64,000 bases of DNA from Pratylenchus scribneri (lineage: Eukaryota; Nematoda; Chromadorea; Rhabditida; Pratylenchidae), in assembly GCA_030063045.1 (NCBI GenBank), contig JAQSEB010000029.1, positions 248,001-312,000 of the forward strand, written 5' to 3'. The position numbers and the translations under genes are program-made. Below, piece by piece: positions 1-10,075 of this stretch; the first letter of the stretch is position 1; each line of letters starts with the position of its first letter. Under the pieces are notes generated by a model. The model was given only the letters and a program-made list of their open reading frames with translations, did no database searches and was not told the origin of the DNA.

Positions 1-30
1 TTAATTTAAATTTGAATATTTAATTCATAG

Positions 31-2035
31 ATTTGTGACATTTCGGAGAATGCATTCCAAGAAGTGAAACAAAGTTTGCAAAATGTGATTTTGGACAATA
101 ATTGTATGGAACAAATTCCAACAAAAGCATTCGAAGAAATGAACGCATTGATTGCCCTTCACCTTAAAAATAATCAAGTAAAAATATTAAATGAATTTAA
201 TTAAATTTGGACATTGACAGATTGAAAAATTGGGCCCTGTCCAATTGCGGAATATGACAAATTTGTCGCTGCTCAGTTTGACCGGCAATAAAATTGCAAA
301 TATTTCAGCAAATTTCACTGCGAATATTCCAAATTTACGATATATTTATTTGGCCGAAAATGAACTGGAAAAAATTGAGCCGGGCGCAATGAAACAATTT
401 GGGGCGGCGGAAATAATTGATTTAAGCCACAATAATATTGGACAAATTGATGCTGACATGTTCAATGGGATGGAAAATTTACAGGCAAAATAAATTAAAA
501 ATGAAATAAATAAAATTGCACATTTTTAGCATTTAAATTTGGAGGCAAATTCAATTCGTGAAGTTGCCCCCGGGGCATTTGCCACAACACCTTTATTGCT
601 TCTTTGGCTTCCGCATAATTGCATCAATTCGGTCACTCCAAATATGTTCCAGGGTGCCCCATTCTTGAAACAAGTTTCATTGGCCAATAATAATATTCGG
701 ACAGTACAGGTGAAAATTAATTGGATGTATTCCCTCTCAATCCCCTTCCACTTTTAGCCATTCAGTTTTGCGCATTTGGCCAATTTGCATACTTTGGATT
801 TGTCCGGAAATAAAATTAAAACAATTCAACCGTCGGCCATTATGGGCTCCGATTTCTTGACTGTCCGTGTCCAAGAGAATCCACTGGTGTGCACCCAAGA
901 TGGATTCCATGTGATGAATGGCCGTGAGGCAATAAATTTGACCACTGAAGTGAATTTGATTTGCAAAACTGATTATGAAAATGACAAAACTGAAAAATGC
1001 CCAAGGAAGCCGGATCCACCTGTGAAGAAAGTTTGCTGTGATGGTAAGGAGGAATAATTAATTGGGAAATATTGGCAGAAAGAAAAACACTTAAAATATC
1101 GAAAAAAGGACACATAATTTCTGGTTTAATGGTTCAAAACTAAATTATAATTGGGTAAACACAAGCCAAAATATTATCAAATGATGCTTTATGATGAGAT
1201 TTATCAATTTATAATAATCTTTTTAACCATTACCATCTTTTCGACAATTAAATATTTCTCATATTATATATCAAATATTAAATATTTATTTTTAAAGTTT
1301 CCTCATTGAAATCAATGGTGACCACAAATTCGCCTTCAACCGAAATTCAAACCACGGAAATGGCCTCAACTGAATCATCAACCCAAAGTAGCAGCACATC
1401 AATGCCAAGCACAATTATTCGGGAGGAATCGAAAGGCAGCACTGAACAACAATCAGCCGAAACAACCACAAATGAGCCTATTGGAAGGGCACGGGCAAGG
1501 CAGTTGAATATGGAACGATTTTATAGGCTATCGAGAAGGCCGGAATTGATGGCCAGTCCATTCGTAAATAGGCAAAGAAAAATGCCAAAAAATGGCCGAA
1601 GACCACAGGAAGTGATGGATTTGAGTAAAGACATTGCCAATTTGCCGCCTCATGTTGCCGCCCTCGTGAATGGTGTGAAAAAATCACATGGAAAAGAAGA
1701 AAAAACAACAAAAAAAGAGGAGGAAAATAATAAAAGGGAGGAAGAAGGAGGACAAGAAGAAAATGTTGGAAAGGAAAAAGAGAGGTGGGTTTAGAAATTG
1801 GATGGGGGGCCAAATTAAATTAAAAATTTTCAGAGTAAAACAAGTTTCGACAACGGAAATCCGTAAGGGGGCATTCCCAGCAGCGCCCTACATCGATTCA
1901 ATGCCGGACAAATTGGCCAAACATCAACATGAACATTTACAACCAAATGGGGAATTCAGTCGAGATTCAGAGCCAATGCATGTCCAAGTGGAGGAGAAGA
2001 AGCCGGCACAACAGGAAATTGTGGCAAAACAATAA
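31..2035 (+). CDS. extracellular leucine-rich-repeat protein, 5' end missing
   Basis: Six exons are visible (31-177, 221-484, 530-709, 758-1043, 1298-1784, 1834-2035). Together they give 521 codons in one frame. Residues 1-250 are tandem LRRs with the LxxLxLxxNxI pattern (for example LSLLSLTGNKI and EIIDLSHNNIGQI), followed by a Cys-containing C-terminal cap (VQENPLVC...LIC...KCP...VCC). A long Ser/Thr/Glu-rich then Lys/Glu-rich tail follows and ends at 2035. No membrane helix is seen, so a secreted or matrix protein is the simplest reading; known nematode relatives of this type (the extracellular LRR proteins) act in epidermal matrix or adhesion. The signal peptide and first repeats lie before the window. 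The splice at 484/485 uses a GC donor. The exact family member cannot be named. Confidence 0.85.
485..529 (+). other. GC-AG intron of the LRR gene
   Basis: The exon ends GAAAATTTACAG and is followed by gcaaaataaattaa; the acceptor tttttag is at 528-529. Joining 484 to 530 in phase 0 restores the LRR consensus MENLQ-HLNLEANSI, so the GC donor is well supported by frame. Confidence 0.75.
1044..1297 (+). repeat. intron 4 of the LRR gene with a partial arm of the dispersed palindromic repeat family
   Basis: About 1125-1215 matches the arm sequence seen near 24460, 41220, 42960 and 61630: ggttcaaaactaa, then a degenerate gttaaac/caagcc block, then atcaaatgatgc and a gatgagattta block. It is a truncated copy lying wholly inside the intron. 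Confidence 0.5.
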
Positions 2036-2392
2036 ATTAATATTAAAATTGCCTCAATGTTACACCGAAATATGCAAATTAATCCCAATGAATTTGTTCC
2101 TTATTAGACTTGCCTTTCTTTTTACTACTCATATTTCTTTCTCAGTCTTTAAATAAATTAATTTAAATAATATATGAAAAAATATTATCTTTTTATTGTA
2201 TTTATTTAAAAGGGGCTTTTATTGATAATTTATAGGACATTAAATATTAATAAAATTGTTTATTATTATTTAATTATTTATTATTTGAACATTTTATTAT
2301 TATTGAATTTTGTGAGCAATTTTTGAATTGATTTGTCTTTATTGCGAATCTGGCTGATGATTGATGAATTGTTTTATACAAGCTAATGGCAA
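2036..2392. other. AT-rich spacer between convergent genes
   Basis: Between the stop of the LRR gene (2035) and the stop of the minus-strand membrane protein (2393). It is very AT-rich, holds likely polyadenylation signals (aataaa-type at about 2150-2160), and I see no coding exon. Confidence 0.6.
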
Positions 2393-3286
2393 TTAAGTCA
2401 ATGCAAATGCCAATCCAGCATGGAGGCAAACAAGGGCGACGGCATCGGTCTACAAAAATATTAAATAAGAATAAAATTAGTGAAATTATTACTGTGATTA
2501 AAGCCCATTTCTCGGTCCAATCATAATTTTGGGAATAATCAAAATTGTAATGAATTTCCACGACTCCACAAATACCCGCAAGCAAGGAACAAAGGACGGC
2601 GGTTGGCATTTCCTATGGAAAATGGAAATGATTGAATAGAATTTGAGGGAAAACGAAACTAGAAAATTATAATTATTCAAGCAGGAATTTTCTATTCGTT
2701 TAAAATTGGCAATCAGCCAACAAAAAGAACAAAGGACAATGACAATGGAGACCACAATGGCCATATGCTAAATCAGCTGATTTTCATATTTAATTAATAT
2801 GAAAAAACTTCGGAGAATAATTTTTGCCTATTTGGCGACGGATGGCATCGGCCAAAAAAGAGGAAATAATGGCATTGGACGATGGACATGTAGAGGAGGA
2901 ATAAGGAAAGCCCCTAAAATATATATTTTTTAATTAAATTTGGATTGGTGGGATCAATTACAATTGAAAGGGCATAAAGGAAGAGGACTGTCCATCGACG
3001 AGCGTTTGTCATGAAAATAAATCGACGATAAGCCGAGCCAAAATGGGCGTAGCCACCATTCTCACGTTGCCTCACCTGCAATAATTAAAAAGGGATTTGG
3101 ACAATTGGAGCCAAAAATTGGGATAACCTCAAAAATCAGTGTGGCCAGTGAATCGAAAATTCTTATTAGGATGGATTTGGTTTTGGTTTGTCTATAATGG
3201 ATGGACCGGGATGGAAAGGAAAAGGATGGAATTGAGGGAGTCAGGGCGATGAATTTTATGCCGGCCAAATCCGAGTCAAAATGTGG
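2393..3286 (-). CDS. small four-helix membrane protein, function unknown
   Basis: Six exons read on the minus strand (3286-3128, 3075-2962, 2913-2809, 2767-2660, 2612-2493, 2449-2393) join in phase 0 throughout and give 220 codons plus stop. Hydrophobic segments: WTVLFLYALSIGLSLFLLYM, AIVVSIVIVLCSFCWLIANF, AVLCSLLAGICGVV and ALITTDAVALVCLHAGLAFA. The loop between helices 3 and 4 is short and polar. The plan resembles small tetraspan/claudin-like proteins but I see no claudin W-GLW-C-C signature. The first exon starts at a splice acceptor, so the true start codon lies further upstream (beyond 3286) and was not found; no ATG exon is evident. Confidence 0.7.
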
Positions 3287-3334
3287 CTGGCACCAAAAGT
3301 GAGGATAAGGAGGATTATAAGAAGAAGATGGCAA

Positions 3335-5488
3335 TTAATTTGATTGGTGCGCAATTGGTGGCTAAATTTAATTAGAAGAGAATTAAAAATTATGATTTAT
3401 GGATTAGGATGTCAAAATGAATTAATAGCATTTTGCATTATTTTTGACCCAAATGGATTCTATGTTTCACTCTTTTTGCCTTGAATTATTTATGCTATGA
3501 ATATGGAAACAAAAAAAGTTAGTAAAAGAAAGTTGGCAAAAAGTAGGTCCAGAATAATGGACAAATTTGGCGGTGAAATGGGGTGGAAAATTGAAGTAAA
3601 ATTAAAAATAAAAATATGGCTTAAAAAGTGCAAAATAAATGGAAAAATGTAAAGGGGATTTTAATAATGTTAGAAAATTGGATTTGGTTGTTTGTTCAAC
3701 AGAAAAAGGCAATTTACTAGGCCAAAAATTCCCACAATGGCTTATTTAAAGCTATTAGGCATCCCAGGGGGAAAAATATGGGTGGATGGTGCCCTTCCAG
3801 AGAGTAAAAAAAAAGGGGAAAAAAGTCTAAAGGGGACAAATTCAGAATTCACTTTCTTGGCCACTCATCTCAAGCCAACCTCCCTCCTCCCTTCAAAATA
3901 GCAGTTGCCAGGACGACCATTAAACCTAAATGGAAGGAGCAAAGACACGCGGATTTGTTGGAGTAAAAGTGGATATTGGGACTGGATGTATGAAGAGGGC
4001 TGAAGAGGGGATATTGGCAATCACAATTTTTGACGTCCTTTAGTAGATGACACAAAAATGCAAAAAAAAAAGAAAAGTTTCCATTTAATGCAGTAAAAAT
4101 TGCTTTTATATGTACCAATATTGCTTTCGGCATATTTTTGAGCAAAACGAGAAATTTAAACAATTGGAATGGAAATGAAAAATGAATAGAGAATAGAATA
4201 GACTATCACAATTTTAGTCAATCACAAATATTTCATAAAAATGAATTGAAATGAAATATAGTTCCGCCGGTTAGATATGTCTTCCAGAAATCAATTAAAT
4301 TTCGTTTTTTAAGCTACGGGTTTGACCCACCGGAAGGGCTTTTGGTTGAAGAAGGAAAAGCCTTCAATCCGTATTTCCCCAATGGAGGTGTCTTTTGAGT
4401 TAACCAATCACAGATTCGGACTCTTCTCATAGAGACTCGTTGATTGAGCTATTGTCCAGAAATTTCAAAACAATTTTCGACCCATTGGAGGGACACTTCA
4501 CTTTTTATGTTTTTGAAAAATCGATAAAATACTATGAAACCTGCTTTCCGTGCCCTAAAATAGTTCAAAACAATGATATAAAAATACAAACAAACAATTT
4601 TAAAAAAATTTTGCACAAAAATTTTCTGCGCACATATTCTAGAATTTTACCAAAATATGTTCAATATCTTTTGCTTCTTCTAAGTAGGAATAGGAACCTA
4701 TTATCCCTTCAAAATCGCCTAATTATAGAATACACTAACTAGAGGAGAAGTTATAAATTTTTCTGTTTATTGTCAGCAGTAGGGAAGGGAACGGATTTGA
4801 AAGGATTAAAAATCGTGAAAAAGGTACTTAAAAAGGTACTAAAAATGGCCAAAAAGGTATTAAAAAAGATATAAAAAATTGAAAAAAAGTACAAAAAAGG
4901 TAAATAAACATTTATTTTTAAACCAATAAATAGAAAAATTTTTTTTATTAAATTATGATAAAATTTATCAAAACAAAAAAAATCATAATTTTATTCGTTG
5001 CAATTGCAATGGCAAATTAAACTCCAGCAGATTTCCGGGGTAAAGAAATTGACTCTCAATATGCACTCTATTTAAAAAATTGTAATCCCAAAAATTTTTT
5101 TTATAAAAAATTTTTTTCATTACTAAAATCAAATTCAAAATTTTTTCCAAAAATTTTTCAATTTTTTCTTAAAATTTTCCAATTTTAAGGCATTTTTCTC
5201 TAAAAATTAAAAAAAAGGTACCAAAAAGGTATAAAGGCGAAAAAGGTATTTAGGTATAAAAAAGGCAAAAACGTGTAAAATAGGTATTATAAAACCATCA
5301 ATTTTCCGGAGCTATATTAAATATTACATATTAGCAACATTTCCCAATTTCAATAAGAAATATAAAAACTTTATTTTTATAAGATATAACGTGTCCGTAT
5401 GGGTTGGAATTACAAAATTTACAATTAATAAAAGCAGTGTAGGAAATTAGTAAATTAAATTTAATGCACAATCCATTCATCGTCGAAA
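3335..5488. other. long intergenic AT-rich spacer with degenerate repeats
   Basis: No open frame here reads like a protein. About 4380-4570 is a decayed relative of the fold-back element at 12077-12852: both share a gattgagctat block, a cgacccat block followed by a purine-rich step and cttcactttt, and the words cctgctttcc and gccctaaaat. About 4810-4890 and 5215-5290 carry loose tandem copies of aaaaaggtatt. The upstream exon of the membrane protein ending at 3286 may lie at the left side but was not identified. Confidence 0.5.
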
Positions 5489-7264
5489 TCACATATTTGA
5501 CTTTTGTCTTCTAGTCTCATTTTGTTCAGTTTCCTCAAAGATCGGAGACGATACGAGACCGGCATTGTTTTTCATACCGATTCTTTCCAACACAAAATCC
5601 CATGGTTGCTGCAATTGTAAATTCCATTGAGCATGTGATTTGTTTGCTTTTTCTTGCAAGGCTGTTAACTCCAAACCGAGAGCCTCAATAATTTTAACTC
5701 GAAATTGTTGCCCTCCAGTAAAATACGCTCCAACGTGGCCACCGGGGACTGATGTTACTTTGGAGTCTGGCCAGAGCTTTTGTATATCAGGTATATACTC
5801 GTGCTCGAGTCTTGGCACATCTAAAAAGATTGGAAAATCCTTTAAATAAATTTGAATTTGTTTACATGCATCATGTTCGGCAATTACAAAATGAACTTTT
5901 CCAGTATCAATTGGTGGTGGATAATTCGCCAAATTAGTAAATTCTTCCATTAAAATCCACATCAATCGCTTGGATGGTGTCTCAGGAAAAAGCTTATAGG
6001 CTATATGAGATTTGTCTTCCTATAAAAAATTTTTATTAATAAAATCTACAAATCACAAAACCATCATATCGGCCCAGCCAGTCTCATTGAGAAGAAATTG
6101 TAATTCTTTGCTTTCTTTAAGTTCTTTTTCCAAAACTGGCCATAAAATTGAATCAGCCAATGCACCCTGGGTATAAACGGGAGCGGCACTTGTTCCAGAT
6201 AGCAGAGCAATTAGCGCAATGGGTTCGTCCCGAAAATTGGTTGCTGCCAAAGAAGCCTAGAGTGTTAAATTAGCCAACTTATTTATATCTTTTTCCCCAC
6301 CATGTATCCTCCCATTGAAACGCCAGAAATACCAAGCGGAGAATAGCCTTCTTCTTTAGCCCAACGTAGCAGAAAACAACTTTCGCAAATTAATGCTCCT
6401 CCCTTTAACAATAAATTATAGCATTAATTTTACTTTCTTGAATGTATTTTCGGAATTACCATTACGTAAAGGTCAGAAACATTTTGCAGGGCGGACCTAT
6501 ATTGCTCTAAAAAAGAATTATTCATTGGATTTTTATTTTTCATAATACCTTTTGGTTTTCTTTCGGCATAAAATGGGTTTTGCAACAGAATCGAGCTGAT
6601 ACCCATTTCCAATAAATCTTTGACAAAAAGTTGATATCTAAACTTCTTCTAATATTTTTGGGCAATAAAATAAGCATAACCTTCGGAAATATGTATGATC
6701 ACCAGTTGGTGCCAAATGGATAACAAGACCATTTCTGGGTCTTCCGGGAGGCGGAAAATACCCTTGCCATATTGCTTTTGTATTATTTCTTCCTGATTTG
6801 AAGAGTAATGGCGACAATTTATCGAGGGGTGAATGAAAATGTCCCCTCTTGAATTGGTACTTCTTGTTGATTTCATCCTGAAATCATGTTATCAAAGATT
6901 TTTCTAATTCTATTAAGTGATTTATTGATGTCAAACCAACAATTTTAAAACTTATCCATTATATTTTTGCTGGTATTTTTACCTTTTCAATTATCATTTT
7001 CGGCATATCTTGCTCAATTAATTCCATTACTTTTCCTTGGAATGCATATTGTTCTTGATAAAAACGCAACCTTTAAATATCAATTTAGTAGTTCCAATTT
7101 TTTCAGAAAAATTACAATTTCAGCACTTCAGGAGGACCTTTAAAAATGAATTCATTATCATTAATCGCAATTTTTCAGAGAAAAAACTTACCCCAACTTT
7201 TTGTGAATAAATTACTAAACCTCAGAATTTGTCTAAAATAAATGTCTAATTGTGAGACAGCCAT
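5489..7264 (-). CDS. ABHD18: ABHD18-type alpha/beta hydrolase (DUF2048)
   Basis: Multi-exon minus-strand gene. The first exon (7264-7194) encodes MAVSQLDIYFRQILRFSN and a KSWG end, a close match to the start of animal ABHD18. Later exons give the family blocks in order: HLAPTGDH near 6700, ILLQNPFYAERKPK near 6570, NVSDLYVMGGAL near 6470, the nucleophile elbow GISGVSMGGYM near 6310 (Ser in GVSMG), then LPPID/VHFVIAEHDA and PDSKVTSVPGGHVGAYF, which supplies the catalytic His. The product is a conserved, probably mitochondrial or secreted lipid-handling hydrolase of the ABHD18 family. Intron edges in the middle are approximate. The start codon faces that of the Maf gene 16 bases away. Confidence 0.92.
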
Positions 7265-7280
7265 TTTTAATGTAACGGAA
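7265..7280. promoter_or_regulatory. 16-base divergent intergenic gap
   Basis: The minus-strand ABHD18 ATG (7264) and the plus-strand Maf ATG (7281) are separated by 16 bases, so both 5' leaders must overlap the other gene or be trans-spliced close to the ATG. No TATA box fits in the gap. Confidence 0.6.
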
Positions 7281-8674
7281 ATGGACACTCAAAAGGAGCA
7301 GAAAATGATAATTGTGCTTGCAAGTTCCTCTGAAAATCGAAGGAAATTACTTGAACAAATTGTAAGCTTAAAATAATAATTTTACAAAGTATAGCGAATA
7401 GAGTTTGGTTGGTTTGGTCAATCAAACTAAAATTATCTTTTAAAATATAAATAGTGAGTTGATTTTGATTGTGAGGAATTAAAAACCAAAGAAACATGAT
7501 AGCTGATTGATTAATGAATGATTGACTATATTAAAGCATAGCTAAGCCCAAAATATAATTTTAAAAAAAATAGAAAGAAGGACGAAAATGCAAAGTGTCT
7601 GCCAAGTGTCAACTGACTGGCACAGGATTTTAAAGCTTCCCTTCCCCATCCAAAAGTGTCACGTGGGACGTTGGGAAATAGGAACTAGAATGAAATGAGA
7701 ATGCGTAAATGTCAAAAAATTATTGTTTTAATTTCTTTTATATACTTATTACTTTGAATAAATTGCATGTACTCTCTAATAATTTATAAAAATTTATAGG
7801 GCATTCATCCATTAATTTATCCGTCGAAATTTCCGGAAAATTTACCCCGAACACTTTCTTTGGCGGATTTTGTTGAACAAACAGCAAAGCTGAAAGCCTT
7901 TGATGTTTTTGATCAAATCACCAAGGATGGAAAGGTAAAATGCTCGGATCTTTGGAAATATCAAGAAAAATGGAGAATTGATTATGAATAAATTTTAGGG
8001 AACTTATTATAGAATTTTAGAAATTTTAATAATCATTCTTAGGCCGCTGGGATGGGATTTTTGAGGATGCATTCAGAAAAATATGGAAATTATGTTTATA
8101 TGCTTTTTGTTTTATGATGAGATGATGATGGTTTTCTTTTCACAGAGTTGATACTTGTTAATCAATGAAATATGAATATGAAACATTTTTATTCTATATA
8201 CTCAATATAATTTCACAACAAATATATAATTTTTAGATTAATTTTGATTTGATTATTGGCTGTGACACAATGATAGAATTGGATGGTAAAATGATTGGAA
8301 AACCTATGGATGCAGAGGATGCTTTTTCCATCCTAAAAAGCCTTGATGGGCGAAAACATTCTGTACGGACTGGAGTTTGCCTTTTAACTGCTCAAGGAAA
8401 AGAGGAATTATTCAGTGTTGGAACGGAGGTTGAATTTGGGCAACTTGGTGAATCCATGATAAGCAAATACATTTCCACGGGGGAATCAATGTACCTATAA
8501 TGTAAAAACCTAGAAAAAATCCCATAATTTTTAAGAGGTCGAGCTGGAGCATATGCAATTCAAGGAAAAGGAGCAATGTTGGTTAAAGCCATCCATGGGA
8601 GTTATACAAATGTCGTCGGGATTCCTCTATATGAGTTGCTTCAGAAAATGGAAGAAATTATAAAACAAAAGTGA
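7281..8674 (+). CDS. Maf-family nucleoside-triphosphate pyrophosphatase
   Basis: Four exons (7281-7361, 7800-7934, 8237-8490, 8536-8674) sum to 203 codons, giving 202 residues, the usual Maf length. Motifs: [14 protein letters not shown] at the N-terminus (family S-x-S-x-R-R-x-L-L), then [19 protein letters not shown] with the conserved acidic Cys-Asp-Thr site, then the [15 protein letters not shown] block and VVGIPLYEL at the end. Maf proteins hydrolyse non-canonical or modified NTPs (dTTP/UTP, m5UTP and similar) to NMP and pyrophosphate in the cytosol; in animals the domain also occurs at the head of ASMTL. An in-frame upstream ATG at 7242 would overlap the ABHD18 coding start, so 7281 was preferred. 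The Lys usual after GEPxD is replaced by Arg. Confidence 0.92.
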
Positions 8675-8895
8675 TTCAAAAATAACTATATTTTCTTTTA
8701 TCACAAAATGATTTGAAAAACGTAGAAATAAGTGCAAATGTTTCATTTTACATGAAATTTTAATAGTCATATTTCTATTTATGAAGAATGAACATTTGGC
8801 ACCCAAAACAGCATTGAAAAATTGTAGAGTATAAATAAAGTGATAAAATGTTAATGAAAATGAACTAAACGAATAATAAAAATAATTGTGATATT

Positions 8896-9291
8896 TCACA
8901 TTTGAAATAATAGGCTATGATTGAAATAAGGCAAAATTTTTTGAAGATTTAATGAAAGAAGGGAAAGATGGACATGTAAATTTTTTCCTTTTTTCATTTC
9001 AAACTGAATCATTCGAAATTCGTATCGTAGAACCAGCTGAAGCGGCACCATCCGATTCAGAACAGAACGTGCCTCTCCATCCGTTTCCGTCTCACCACCG
9101 ACCATTTCTGTGCGTCCCAAATCATCTCGATTATATTTGAAATATGGCGGTTTTGTGTCCCTATATTCCGTAAATGCAACTGTATTTGGCGTTGCAGTCG
9201 TAGCATTTTGCTGGCGATCGAGTAAAAAGGCATCGGAATCGGAATCAAAAACTTGCAACGTGGTTGGTCGAAGTTTACCGCTATAATTCAT
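8896..9291 (-). CDS. hypothetical protein, about 131 residues
   Basis: Open frame starting at ATG 9291 with no intron needed. The first hundred residues are polar and balanced (MNYSGKLRPTTLQVFDSDSD, then FTEYRDTKPPYFKYNRDDLG and ETETDGEARS), like a real cytosolic protein. The last third becomes Leu/His-rich and may be read-through past an unrecognised splice site near 8990-9030. It runs toward the Maf stop at 8674 (convergent). I do not recognise a family. Confidence 0.45.
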   Translation of the reverse strand: MNYSGKLRPTTLQVFDSDSDAFLLDRQQNATTATPNTVAFTEYRDTKPPYFKYNRDDLGRTEMVGGETETDGEARSVLNRMVPLQLVLRYEFRMIQFEMKKGKNLHVHLSLLSLNLQKILPYFNHSLLFQM

Positions 9292-10075
9292 TTTGAAGCC
9301 ATTTTATAGATAATATAATGAAAATATTATAAAATTAAAAAAATAATTGATCCGAATATTTAATTCGCCACTGTGTTGTTGACAATTTATTGTAAATGTA
9401 AACTTTGTGTTGTTCGTTTTAGATTGTGCTTTTGCTTTCCGAAAGATGTCTTTTCCGAAAAAATTTGTGTTTCATTTCGGTTAGAAATCTCCAATTCTAG
9501 ATTTTACGAATTTCCCATCTTTTAAAAATGGTTTAAAGAAGAATTCTCGATTAGCGCATCACATTCATACATTACATATAATTTGATTGTTCAATCAACA
9601 AATCACATCACATTTAATGCTGATTTCCATATCCGTTGCCGCAATCTTTCTCGGTTCGGAGGATTCTTCCTTCCCGTGGAAAAATGCCGATGATGGGTGC
9701 ACAATTTGAATTGCTGGTTGCCATCTTCTTCTTCTGCTATTGCTGAACCTGTTTTTGGTATTTTCTTTCCTCTGTTTTCGCAGCATCCCTCACAATTCGC
9801 GCAAATTGGCGGCATTGCCCTCTGTTGTGTTGTGCCCTTTTGCCCTCCGTGTCGACCTTTCCCTTTCCTCCATACAAATTTCCCCCTTCGCCCAATTTAA
9901 TACAAGCAAATCATCCTCAAATTCTTCTTCCCCCAAAGAAGCGCCAATTTTATTTCCAGCCAGCCGCTTAAAACAAGCTTGTTAGCCTAAATTTTATTTT
10001 ACAAAATCTCAATTCAACTCATCAAATACACATTTTGCCCTTTTCATAAAATATTCCCATCATTTTTGAGTGCCA
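9292..10075. other. intergenic region
   Basis: Several open frames of 60-80 codons on both strands (9595-9985) overlap each other and have Ser/Pro/Phe-rich, low-information translations. I see no splice-supported gene. The 5' leaders of the divergent genes at 9291 (-) and 10076 (+) lie here. Confidence 0.4.

Noticed and set aside
8627..8899. 90-codon minus frame downstream of Maf
   Set aside because: Phe/Tyr/His-rich translation of an AT-rich 3' region.
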